Below are positions 35,230 through 43,833 of a stretch of 64,000 nucleotides of DNA, piece by piece. Each line of letters opens with the position of its first letter. Position 1 is the stretch's first letter. Source of the stretch: Rhodospirillaceae bacterium (lineage in GTDB: Bacteria > Pseudomonadota > Alphaproteobacteria > Rhodospirillales > Casp-alpha2); assembly GCA_002706405.1 (NCBI GenBank), contig PALN01000066.1:25037-89036 (forward strand). Reading direction: 5' to 3'. The notes under the pieces are model-generated. The model ran no database searches, was not told where the DNA came from, and saw only the letters and a list, made by a program, of their open reading frames with translations. The position numbers and the translations under genes were made by a program.

Positions 35230-37647
35230 ATGACTAGAATTTCCAGTTCCGCCTCGAATACCGTTCTGATCAGCCGTTTTCTGCAGACGCAGAAGACACT
35301 GCTGGATCTGGAAACCCAGGTCGGTACGGAGAAACGGACCCAGCTCTACAGCGGCTTGGCCTCGTCCTCGCAACGTCTTCTCAACATCGAGAATGCCAAA
35401 GCCACTCTGGAGCGCTTCAATTCAAACAATGTGCAGGCGCAGCTTCGCCTCGATATCCAGACGACGGCCGTGGAGGGCGTCCAGGGCGCGATCCGCGACT
35501 TTCGCGAACTGCTGATGGAATTCTCCAATGGCGACGCGACAGACCCTGAGCGGGTTGAACAGATTCAGGCCGATGCCTTTCGCGCCCTGAAGAACATTCA
35601 GAACCTGCTGAATACGGAAGCCGATGGCCGGTATGTCTTCGGCGGCGGCACCATCCGCACGGAACCGATCAGCTTTGGCCTGTCCTCGATTTCGGATTTC
35701 CAATCGGTTTATGACGGCGCGCGCGTCACTTTCCCGACGACACGCGAAGCGCATCTGGAAAATTTCTCCATCAGCCGCAGCAGCGTCAATCTGGACCCGG
35801 CCCATCTAACTTTCGAGCAGACCGACGCCGGGACCGGCAAAAGCCGAATCAACACGACAGCCTCTAGCGGCCAGTTCCAGAACATTGCAGCCGGGACGAC
35901 GATCACCGTGTCCGGCACGGTCGGCGGATTGAACGACGGCGTCTATACGGTCGACAGCGTGGACCCCAACGGGTTGTGGATCGACGTGCGGACGGAACAA
36001 CTGACGGATGAAGGCACCACCCTCGCGCCGATCTTCGCGGAATTCACCTACCCCAACCCCGAAGACCCCCGGTTTACGACCGCCATCAGCGCCGAAGTGA
36101 CCTTCGACCGCCGCACCAATACGATCACCGCCATCAATGCGGACGCCTTGGACGCCATTCCCGAAGGCTCGGTCGTGACCATCTCCGGCACGACCGACAA
36201 CAACGGATCGTTCACGGTCGCCAGCAACGACGGCACGGACCTGGTCATCGAAAGCCAGCGTTTCGTATCCGACGGCGGCGCCAACAGCACGCTCGAAACC
36301 CTGGGCGGCGCCAATCCCCTGACCTTCTCCATCGGAACGGGCCCCGACGGCGAAGACCAACTGATCGCCAATACCGCCACCTTCGGTACCCTGGAGGCCG
36401 GGCAGCGCATCAAGATCAATAACACCGATACGGAAAACGACGGCAAAATTTTCACGGTTCAGAGTGTCGCCGATGACGGCGTGAACGTGACAATCACCCT
36501 GGCGTCCGACGAAAGCCTGGATGCCACCGTTCCCACCGTGAACACGGGTGTTGTGTCACTGAACACCCAGCCATTCTCGTTCAACGCGGCGGAACGGAAT
36601 TTCTACTTCGATGCCGGCGCCGCCGGCGCCGACGAGGTTGTTTTCACGGATGGCGGCGCCGGCCAGGACACGATCGCTCTCACCGGCGCGACCTTCACCG
36701 ACGCAAAGGGCAACCTGTTGCCGGCCGGCACGCGGATCACCGTCAGCGGCGGCACCGGCAACGACGGCACCTACACGATCGACTCCATTTCCACCGATGG
36801 CACGACCGCGACTCTGGTCGCCACCGACAACCTCGCCGGCGGCACCGCGACCGAAACGGCAGCCGTCCTGGCCGGAAGTGGGTCGATCACCTATGCCGAC
36901 AACGATCCGGACGCGGACACCATCACCCTGGGCGGTGGCTATTTCCGTGACCTCGACGGCAACAATCTGCCGGCTGGAACGCGCGTCACCTTCGCCGGCA
37001 CCACGGGCGGCCTGAACGACAACACGTATACGATCGCCTCCGTTTCATCGGATGGGCAAACGGCGACTTTGATCCCGACCGACGCGGTCGACGACACCAC
37101 GCCTGTCCAAACCGCCGGTACGATCAGCGTCGGCGGTACGGTCGGCACCATCTCGGCAACCAGCTATTACAAGGGCGATACCTCGACCCAGATCCACCGC
37201 GTTAGTGAAGCGCAATCGTTCGAATTCGACATCACGGGCATCGACCCGGCGTTCGAGAAAGCAATCCGCGGCATGTTCCTTATCCTGCAAGGTGAAACCG
37301 GCACCGAGGGCGGTCTCGACCAAAATCAAAACCGCATCAGTGAAAGCCTTTACCTGATGGATGATGCGCTGGACCGGACCAACAACCAGCCCCCACCGTT
37401 CGGGGCCGAGTTGGACAGCAACATCGAAGAGATGCAGATTATCCTCGGCTATCGCTCGGTGCTGATCAACGACATGAAGAAGTCGAATGAAGAGATTATC
37501 TCGTCGTTTGAAAACAGCATCTCGGCGATCGAGGATATCGACCCCTTGCAAGCGATTACCAAGCTGTTGGATACCCAGCGCACCTTGGAGGCGTCCTATC
37601 AGACCTTCGCGCGGGTGCGTCAGTTGTCACTGACCAACTTCATATAG
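35230..37647 (+). CDS. flgL: Hook-filament junction protein FlgL with repeated beta insert
   Basis: 805 residues, about two and a half times the usual FlgL. Residues 1-190 (RISSSASNTVLISRFLQTQK, then NTEADGRYVFGGGTIRTEPI) and about 650-805 (LDTQRTLEASYQTFARVRQL) are the normal coiled-coil and D1 parts. The stretch of about 215-640 is an insert containing five copies of a beta unit of the form GTRITVSGGTGNDGTYTIDS. One copy is also found in FlgE. It follows flgK by 11 bases. The core is certainly FlgL-like, while the insert is probably an exposed domain on the filament base. Confidence 0.9.
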   Translation: MTRISSSASNTVLISRFLQTQKTLLDLETQVGTEKRTQLYSGLASSSQRLLNIENAKATLERFNSNNVQAQLRLDIQTTAVEGVQGAIRDFRELLMEFSNGDATDPERVEQIQADAFRALKNIQNLLNTEADGRYVFGGGTIRTEPISFGLSSISDFQSVYDGARVTFPTTREAHLENFSISRSSVNLDPAHLTFEQTDAGTGKSRINTTASSGQFQNIAAGTTITVSGTVGGLNDGVYTVDSVDPNGLWIDVRTEQLTDEGTTLAPIFAEFTYPNPEDPRFTTAISAEVTFDRRTNTITAINADALDAIPEGSVVTISGTTDNNGSFTVASNDGTDLVIESQRFVSDGGANSTLETLGGANPLTFSIGTGPDGEDQLIANTATFGTLEAGQRIKINNTDTENDGKIFTVQSVADDGVNVTITLASDESLDATVPTVNTGVVSLNTQPFSFNAAERNFYFDAGAAGADEVVFTDGGAGQDTIALTGATFTDAKGNLLPAGTRITVSGGTGNDGTYTIDSISTDGTTATLVATDNLAGGTATETAAVLAGSGSITYADNDPDADTITLGGGYFRDLDGNNLPAGTRVTFAGTTGGLNDNTYTIASVSSDGQTATLIPTDAVDDTTPVQTAGTISVGGTVGTISATSYYKGDTSTQIHRVSEAQSFEFDITGIDPAFEKAIRGMFLILQGETGTEGGLDQNQNRISESLYLMDDALDRTNNQPPPFGAELDSNIEEMQIILGYRSVLINDMKKSNEEIISSFENSISAIEDIDPLQAITKLLDTQRTLEASYQTFARVRQLSLTNFI
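35892..37054 (+). repeat. Five-copy beta-repeat coding region inside flgL
   Basis: Units begin near 35892, 36166, 36402, 36728 and 36977. Each encodes a Gly-x-x-(I/V)-T-(V/I) strand, a short loop with N-D-G or N-N-G, then (Y/F)-T-(I/V)-x-S and a D-G turn. The last two are closest to each other and to the FlgE copy at about 29918-29990. Spacing between units is about 80-110 residues. Confidence 0.8.
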
Positions 37648-37802
37648 CGATTGATCGCCGTCACAGCACCTAACTTCTTGATGCTATAAGGATATATTGA
37701 CGCCAATGTCGGTTGGCCGCATTAACCTTATGACAACTTAATTTCACGAAGATCACGTGCTAAGTTGGATCGTCAGGTAACTCTGGGTGTGTAATAGAAT
37801 CA

Positions 37803-38294
37803 ATGCCTCCGTACGAGAACCAAGTAAAAAAATACGAGCGTCGGCCGACCGGTGGAAATCCGGCAAAAACAGAGGCTTGGGCGCTGATCGAGGCAGCCAA
37901 ACGCATGGCCGTTTCAATCACCTATGATGCCGGTGATGAAAAAGCTACCAAGGATGCCCGCAAGGCCGCATTACGCCTGAACTGGCGGTTGTGGACCATT
38001 TTTCAGGCGGAATTGACTGTCGAACGCACCGAGGTGCCGGAAGAGATTCGCATCAACATGCTGACGTTGTGCAAATTCGTCGATAAGCACACGATCGGCG
38101 CGTTGGTGAATCCGACGCCCGAAACCCTGACGGTCCTGATCGACATCAACCGAAATATCGCTGCCGGCCTGATGGAAATCCCGGTCGAGGAGGACGCGGA
38201 ATCCGATGCACAGGCCCAGGGGCAGAACATCGCGCCGTCGGACGAGCCCCCGGAGCCGCCGACCGAGCGTATAAATATCGATACGGAAGCGTGA
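37803..38294 (+). CDS. flaF: Flagellin biosynthesis regulator FlaF
   Basis: 163 residues. The first 115 residues have the FlaF fold and wording (EAWALIEAAKRMAVSITYDA, LRLNWRLWTIFQAELTV, IRINMLTLCKFVDKHTIGAL). The acidic tail from about 125 is extra. FlaF binds flagellin and links its secretion to translation, working with FlbT, which is encoded 18 kb away here. It follows flgL after 155 bases. Confidence 0.93.
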   Translation: MPPYENQVKKYERRPTGGNPAKTEAWALIEAAKRMAVSITYDAGDEKATKDARKAALRLNWRLWTIFQAELTVERTEVPEEIRINMLTLCKFVDKHTIGALVNPTPETLTVLIDINRNIAAGLMEIPVEEDAESDAQAQGQNIAPSDEPPEPPTERINIDTEA

Positions 38295-38373
38295 CCGCCT
38301 CGATTGGTGACCAGCCCTGGCCTGTCCTCTTCTCCCGCCTCAGATAGCACGTTGATTCAAGACGGAAACATCC

Positions 38374-40332
38374 ATGAGCGATCAGCCCGAATCCTCCTCT
38401 GATTTTTATGACCGTGTCGATGAGGCCTGCAGTCTGTTGCTTGCCCGCGAGACGGACGCGGCGCTTGAAATCATCGATGGCCTTCAGGCCGAGAACCCGG
38501 ATTCTCCTGAAACCATCTATCTCATGGGACTTGCCGCCGTCACCCTGGACGAACTCGGCAGAGGCTTGGTGCTCATCGAAGCGGCCCATAAGGCCGACCC
38601 CGATTGCCTGGAATATTCGGAAGCCCTGGCCAGCCTCCATACCCGGGTCGGCAACCTGACCGAAGGCCTCTACTACGCGAAGCTTTCCACGGCGCTGGAG
38701 CCGCACCCACACGCGCGAAACCTTCTTCCGGCGGACTTTTCCAATTATTTCAAATCGTTGGAGAATGCCAATCTGCCGCGTCACCACATCAATGGCCTGA
38801 TCAAAATGGCGCATCATCTGTATGAGGATGCCGCCCGGGAGTTTGACCGCCATCTTCAAATCGTTCCCGGGGATGTGGACACCCATCGTGAATTCGCCGG
38901 CGCCTGTCTCAAACTGGGCCAGTTTGAAAACGCGATCAATCACGCCGCGACAGCCGCGAACAATGCCCCGGAAGACTGCGGCAACCAGCTTCAGGCCGGG
39001 CGCGTCTGCCAGGCCATCGGGGCGTTCGCGCCGGCCGCCTTTCACTTCAAGAACGTTCTCGACAACATGGACGCGCCGCTGCCTTTGGCCGCGGCTGCAT
39101 TTAGTCTGGCAGACACCCTGCCCGACCTATCAGCGGATACGCGCCAAGAGTTGAGAAAGGCCATTGCGGCCCACGGCATCAAGGCCCCCGGACGCCCGAA
39201 CGAAGCCATGCCCTCGACCGAAAGAAAGGCGAAGATCCATATCGCCTATCTTTCGAATGCCCTCGCCGACGTGGATATGATGGCCTTTCTGGAGCCGATC
39301 CTCCGTTACCACGACAGATCCAGGTTTGAAGTCCATCTCTATCAACAGACCCAAGGCGAAAGCGCGTTCAAGCAGCAAATGGCGAACCGCGCGGATGCGT
39401 CGCGGTACGTCTGGAACCTTGATGACGAGACCGGCGCCATCGTGATCGGTGGCGACGAGATCGATATCCTTGTCGATTTGTGTTCCCCGGAAACGGATAA
39501 CCGGGCCGGGCTGCTCGCCATGCACCCATCATCGATCCAGGTCGGAATCGCCGGGTTCGGCGGCGCCGGGCTGCCATGGATCAACCACATCATCGGAGAT
39601 GCCGCCTACAAAACGGCGCTGGACGATTTATTGTGTGCCGGGCAAAGCCTCCATTCAATTTCACCGAGCATCTGGAGTTCCAGCCCGTCGCAAATGCTTC
39701 CGGAATTGACGCCGCCGCCGGCCACGCAATCGGGTGAAATCACTTTCGGCGCCATCTGCGATTTGTCGAGCTTGAGCGAGCGCGCGGTCGAGGTTCTAAC
39801 ACAGCTGCTGAAAGCAACGCCAGGCAGCCGCGTTCTGTTCGGCGCAACCGGGCACCTGGACGGCTATCCTCGGCGGCGTATCGGTGAATTGTTCGCCGCC
39901 ACTGGGGTCGCCGACCGGATCGACGTGTTCGACGAGAACCGCCAACAGGACAAATTCAGCGTCGACCACGACTTCTGGCGCCGCATCGACCTGCTTGTCG
40001 TTCCCGGCGCGGCACACCGGCCGATCCGTCTTCTCGAAAGTCTGTGGATGGGGGTTCCCGTCGTCGCCCTTAACGAGGACGCACACATCGGATGCGCAGC
40101 GAAAAGCGTCCTACAGGCCGCCGAGAGAGCCGAATGGGTCGCCGAGACCGTCGAGGACCTTACCGCGACGGTTCAATCGATCAGCGGCGACATCGATAAA
40201 TTGGCTTCTCTGCGCAGCAAGCTTCGCGATTCATTGAAAAGCACGGCACTGTTCAATCCGCGAGTCAAGGTCCGGGCCCTCGAAACGATCTATCAGGAAC
40301 TGGTGGAGGCCCGCGACAAAGCGGCCGAATAG
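38374..40332 (+). CDS. TPR/OGT-like protein, candidate flagellin glycosyltransferase (FlmG-like)
   Basis: 652 residues. Tetratricopeptide-type helices occupy about 10-260 (DAALEIIDGLQAENPDSPET and QFENAINHAATAANNAPEDC). The C-terminal half (about 285-640) resembles SPINDLY/OGT catalytic regions: KIHIAYLSNALADVDMMAF, LLAMHPSSIQVGIAGFGGAG, and RPIRLLESLWMGVPVVAL. The usual OGT His-containing NHPTSH stretch is replaced by ADVDMM, so catalysis may differ. A TPR domain joined to such a domain is the layout of FlmG, which modifies Caulobacter flagellins. Position after flaF supports that role. Inference: it glycosylates or binds flagellin. Confidence 0.78.
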   Translation: MSDQPESSSDFYDRVDEACSLLLARETDAALEIIDGLQAENPDSPETIYLMGLAAVTLDELGRGLVLIEAAHKADPDCLEYSEALASLHTRVGNLTEGLYYAKLSTALEPHPHARNLLPADFSNYFKSLENANLPRHHINGLIKMAHHLYEDAAREFDRHLQIVPGDVDTHREFAGACLKLGQFENAINHAATAANNAPEDCGNQLQAGRVCQAIGAFAPAAFHFKNVLDNMDAPLPLAAAAFSLADTLPDLSADTRQELRKAIAAHGIKAPGRPNEAMPSTERKAKIHIAYLSNALADVDMMAFLEPILRYHDRSRFEVHLYQQTQGESAFKQQMANRADASRYVWNLDDETGAIVIGGDEIDILVDLCSPETDNRAGLLAMHPSSIQVGIAGFGGAGLPWINHIIGDAAYKTALDDLLCAGQSLHSISPSIWSSSPSQMLPELTPPPATQSGEITFGAICDLSSLSERAVEVLTQLLKATPGSRVLFGATGHLDGYPRRRIGELFAATGVADRIDVFDENRQQDKFSVDHDFWRRIDLLVVPGAAHRPIRLLESLWMGVPVVALNEDAHIGCAAKSVLQAAERAEWVAETVEDLTATVQSISGDIDKLASLRSKLRDSLKSTALFNPRVKVRALETIYQELVEARDKAAE

Positions 40333-40376
40333 CCCCACTTATGGGTTTCGCCGCGGCGCGCTAAAGATTCTGACGA

Positions 40377-41204
40377 CTAGGAAATGATGTTGACCGCGGA
40401 GCCCGGCGGCGGCACCTGAGGCTTCAGTCGATTGGTCAAGGCATCGCTGAGGCCCGCGTTGATTTCAAACGAGATTGAAATTGCCCGCAACAGGTTCCCC
40501 AGATCGGTTTCCAGATTGGAAATCTCGGTTTCGCGCCTGGCCTGTTCTTCGCTGGTCAATTCGAACAAGTCCGATTCAACATCGGCGAATTCAGCCTGAA
40601 TTTTCTGCTCCAGATCCAGCGCCGTCGAAACCGTGTTCTGCGTCACCGTAATGGCGATGGACACTTCTGTCTGCAAGTTCGACAACGCGTCCGCAACTTC
40701 CTGATTGTCGGTCAGATCCCCGACCACCAGTTCCAGGGAGCGGACCGCATCGACATCAGCCTTGAGATTTTTGATGACATCCGCATCGCTCAAATCGGGA
40801 TGAGAAACCAGGTACAGGTTTTCGATTTTCTCCACGACACGGTCACGCTGCGCCTCAAAGGCCGCAACTTCGTCGGCGTCGACGGTCGCATCCTGATTGA
40901 AAGTCTGGAATAGGGTCGTGATTTCTTCGAAAATCGCTTCCAGGGCCCCCATGTTATTCAGGTTTCCCTGGCGAAAGGTCTCAATCGCCGGGACCGATCC
41001 GATCAGTTTTTCAGCCCGTTTCTGTAGCTGCTCGATTTCGATCTCGGTGCTACGCGGGGTGTCGGCAATCTTCTCGATCTTCTTGTTATGATTATTGATA
41101 AGCGCGTTCTGCAGCATGCTGAACTGAAGTTCAAACGCCACGCGCTGCCCCGCCAACTGGGTTTTGGCTAAGGTATATGCAAAGGGTGTAATGCTTGAAC
41201 TCAT
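40377..41204 (-). CDS. Orphan helical protein in the flagellar locus, function unknown
   Basis: 275 residues with no signal peptide or membrane segment. Almost the whole chain is predicted helical, with heptad-like stretches (EIEIEQLQKRAEKLIGS, FADVESDLFELTSEEQARRE). The first 45 residues (ITPFAYTLAKTQLAGQRVAF) and the last 40 are more hydrophobic and recall the paired terminal helices of axial flagellar proteins, but no known family is recognised. It is convergent with the OGT-like gene. No FliD is present in the window, so a filament-associated role is possible but unproven. Confidence 0.7.
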   Translation of the reverse strand: MSSSITPFAYTLAKTQLAGQRVAFELQFSMLQNALINNHNKKIEKIADTPRSTEIEIEQLQKRAEKLIGSVPAIETFRQGNLNNMGALEAIFEEITTLFQTFNQDATVDADEVAAFEAQRDRVVEKIENLYLVSHPDLSDADVIKNLKADVDAVRSLELVVGDLTDNQEVADALSNLQTEVSIAITVTQNTVSTALDLEQKIQAEFADVESDLFELTSEEQARRETEISNLETDLGNLLRAISISFEINAGLSDALTNRLKPQVPPPGSAVNIIS

Positions 41205-41362
41205 GCCTTGTTATCCAACATCCGCGCGATGAGCAGAACGTAGTGGTAGGCAAATTTTACCTAGTAATTCCCGATATTTACGCAGTGTATCACAATCCGT
41301 GATTTACGGCGACACAGATTTCACGCGCCGACCGCGCCCCCGCGGACCGGGCCGATGCCGAC

Positions 41363-42691
41363 CTAGGCGGCCGAATGCAGCGCAAGCGTAGCCAATTTGC
41401 CGTCCTGCACACGGCTCATGGCGACGGCGGTGTTGCCGACCGCGTCGGAGGCCGCGAACGCGACCCGCTCTACGAGGTCGATTGGATAGGTGTAGTCATC
41501 CAGGAAGTAGCGCCACGTGCGGTCATCCAGCATGTCGGTATTATCCCACAAGTAGCGACCGTCCCGCGTCTTGAAACAGAACCAGGGCTGCGCGCCCCAA
41601 ATGGGCGCGTCGGACCGGCAGGTCACGGCCGCGCCATCCTGACTGAGGGTGAAGGTCGGCGCTTTCTTATCGGGAATGCCCAAGGCCCGCCGGAAGGCGT
41701 CGGTCGCTGTCGCATTATGGTAGGTGACGTCGGGAAAATCGGCCCGCACCGTATTGATCATGTCGTAATAGCTGGACAATTTGCGGCAGGGTGAATGATC
41801 GTGGGTATGGGCGGAAACCAATACATGCTCGCCGTTCCGGGCCCGCTCAAAGGCGGCAACCAGTTCGTGGCGCTCCAGGTTTCCATACCGGCTGCCCATC
41901 TGCACACTGCGACCGATCGTCCGGCCCAAATTGCCAGGCCGCCGGTAGTCGTGCAGCGCCGGCGTATAAAGGCTCCAGTCGCTCGGCGCTCCTTCCCAAT
42001 CGGTCCATCGACGGTTCGAGACGTCCGGCTGACCGTTCGTGTCGACCGCCGTGTTCGACAGGTCGAACGGGAACCACTGTTCAAGGAACAAATGAATGTC
42101 CGGCGCCATGATCGGTGTCCGCACACAGGCCGGCCAATGCCCGTATTCCAGCAGGTTCGCCGACAACTTCGTAATATGGTCGGGCACGTTCGACCAATTA
42201 TGACACGGCTGGTGGCTGGCCCCCGAGAATGGCCGCGCATGGTGATGGAAGTACAACGGATCCGTTTCCGGCGTATCCTTGAACAAAGACCAGTAATGGT
42301 CGAATACCTGGTTCAATCCCATGGGCTTGCGCCGGGGGTTGTCCGGGAAATCCTTCCAGTCGCAGATGAACCAGTTGAAGATCAGCCCCCGGCCTTCGTC
42401 GTCGATCACCTGATTGCGGTATTCGGGGCGCCGCCCGAAGTCGACGTTTTCCTCGACGTCCTTCCAGTTACCGAACCAATCACGAATATCCGGCGACACG
42501 ACCCGGGCGACCGCTTCGGTCTGTTCACCCAGATCAATTTCGCCCTTTTGCAGTGCCGCCAGGATTTCCGCGCTCGGCACAAGGCTCAGGTCGAACAGGC
42601 GGTTGACCCGCTCGATGCAGGCTTCCGGGGATTCGTAAAGCGGGCCTTCGGTATCAACACAAAGTACGAAGGAAACGGAGCCGGACATCAT
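41363..42691 (-). CDS. NodB-like polysaccharide deacetylase family protein
   Basis: 442 residues. The N-terminal VSFVLCVDTEGPLYE supplies the Asp of NodB-type enzymes, and SAHTHDHSPCRKL (about 290-302) a His-rich motif. The core runs to about 330, and a beta-like C-terminal part follows. No signal peptide is visible, so the enzyme is probably cytoplasmic. AGGAG lies just upstream of the paired ATG codons. It is co-directional with the sulfotransferase gene upstream, so a sugar-modifying pair is likely. The substrate is unknown. Confidence 0.72.
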   Translation of the reverse strand: MMSGSVSFVLCVDTEGPLYESPEACIERVNRLFDLSLVPSAEILAALQKGEIDLGEQTEAVARVVSPDIRDWFGNWKDVEENVDFGRRPEYRNQVIDDEGRGLIFNWFICDWKDFPDNPRRKPMGLNQVFDHYWSLFKDTPETDPLYFHHHARPFSGASHQPCHNWSNVPDHITKLSANLLEYGHWPACVRTPIMAPDIHLFLEQWFPFDLSNTAVDTNGQPDVSNRRWTDWEGAPSDWSLYTPALHDYRRPGNLGRTIGRSVQMGSRYGNLERHELVAAFERARNGEHVLVSAHTHDHSPCRKLSSYYDMINTVRADFPDVTYHNATATDAFRRALGIPDKKAPTFTLSQDGAAVTCRSDAPIWGAQPWFCFKTRDGRYLWDNTDMLDDRTWRYFLDDYTYPIDLVERVAFAASDAVGNTAVAMSRVQDGKLATLALHSAA

Positions 42692-42723
42692 TCAATCTCC
42701 TGTGTCGCAGTTACCCGGCCGCA

Positions 42724-43755
42724 TCAGGCCGCATCCTCGGGCTCATCACGGAGAATGCGGGGCGGCGCGCTGGGATAGACATCGACGCCCTGCCCCGTCG
42801 CCATCCAATGGCGCATCCGCCCGGCAATAAAGCTGTCGTTCATTATTGCATATAGGCGCTGCCATTGCTCCGGCGTAGGCAATTCGCCGTCTAAATCGTA
42901 TTTCCAATAGGCCAGCATGGGACGGCAGATCATTTCCAGGAACTGTACGTCGACCGGATCCAGGGCTTCCTTGTACCGGCCCACGGATTTCGATCCGATC
43001 GCAACCGGCGCGTCATCTTCATACGATGTATTCGCCAGCCACGGACCGCCCGAATAATCGCGGAAATTTCGGGCATCCAACATGGCCGGGTCGAATTCGA
43101 TTTCCAGACGTGTGCAAAGACCACGCAATACGGACTCGGGGTCGTCCACCAGGTCCTCGTATTTCACTGTGGCGTAGCTGGCGGGCGGCAGGGAATGTTC
43201 GAAATCAAAAGCCGCCTGCATGGCGTGCAGAGCCGCAAAGCCCGTATCGAGGTATCTCAACCCCGGCTCGTAGGTGATTTTCTTCTGGGACGCGCAGGCG
43301 TCGCGCGGGTCGCGCAGAACGACCACGGTCTTCCCCTTTGGAAACATCTTCAGGAAATCAGGAATACGCGCCCATGCCATGAGCGTCTTTTCCCCCCATT
43401 CCGCCTTCCTTTCCGAGCCGGACAGATAATGCCGCATCACGCAGTCGTAAATCTCAGCGTCCCCCGGGTTTTCCATGGCATCCAGTTCGGCGAGAACCGG
43501 TGCCGGATCAAGACGCCTCATCCAGCGCGACTGACAACGTTCCGTAATGTCCTCGATAAGCGCGCGACGGTTGGCCGGGTCGGACAGAGGCCGGAATTCG
43601 CCGTAGCAAAACCGCATGTAGTGCAGGGAATCATAGGTCACGGCGAACCGGGGATGAACGTCAAGAATACGCGAAAACAGGGTCGTCCCTGATCGGTAAA
43701 CGCCCGTGATGAAAACCGGGGAAATGCTGTCGATAGACATATTCTTGTCGATCAT
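42724..43755 (-). CDS. Sulfotransferase family protein
   Basis: 343 residues. The 5'-phosphosulfate-binding loop is seen as FITGVYRSGTTLFSRIL (about 14-30) and the 3'-phosphate-binding motif as VVVLRDPRDACASQ (about 143-156), as in PAPS-dependent sulfotransferases. The acceptor is not predictable. It is 32 bases upstream of the deacetylase-like gene on the same strand and divergent from the TPR/beta gene across a spacer with a CtrA-like site. Confidence 0.87.
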   Translation of the reverse strand: MIDKNMSIDSISPVFITGVYRSGTTLFSRILDVHPRFAVTYDSLHYMRFCYGEFRPLSDPANRRALIEDITERCQSRWMRRLDPAPVLAELDAMENPGDAEIYDCVMRHYLSGSERKAEWGEKTLMAWARIPDFLKMFPKGKTVVVLRDPRDACASQKKITYEPGLRYLDTGFAALHAMQAAFDFEHSLPPASYATVKYEDLVDDPESVLRGLCTRLEIEFDPAMLDARNFRDYSGGPWLANTSYEDDAPVAIGSKSVGRYKEALDPVDVQFLEMICRPMLAYWKYDLDGELPTPEQWQRLYAIMNDSFIAGRMRHWMATGQGVDVYPSAPPRILRDEPEDAA

Positions 43756-43814
43756 ACCTACGTTAAGGCCGGAAAACGGCCGGGATATCCGACGGAAAAT
43801 TAAGCAAGCTCGGC

Positions 43815-43829
43815 TTAAACTTAAGTTAA
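43815..43829. promoter_or_regulatory. CtrA-like site between the sulfotransferase and TPR/beta genes
   Basis: TTAAACTTAAGTTAA is an exact TTAA-N7-TTAA and overlaps the palindrome CTTAAG. It lies 59 bases before the sulfotransferase start and four bases before the first ATG of the divergent gene. If it is a promoter element for the latter, translation there more likely starts at 43882. Confidence 0.45.
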
Positions 43830-43833
43830 TCAG

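Noticed and set aside
35892..37054. Repeats in flgL considered as a CRISPR or tandem DNA array
   Set aside because: The units are similar at the protein level only, far apart, inside one open frame and of uneven spacing.
37680..37698. Possible sigma-54 promoter and IHF site before flaF
   Set aside because: GG-N10-GC is present (GGATATATTGACGC) with a near IHF match just upstream, but the flanking -24 and -12 bases fit poorly. It was not listed as a promoter.
41289..41303. Small inverted repeat ATCAC-AATCC-GTGAT
   Set aside because: It is short, without a T run or a matching copy elsewhere in the window, so neither terminator nor operator can be claimed.
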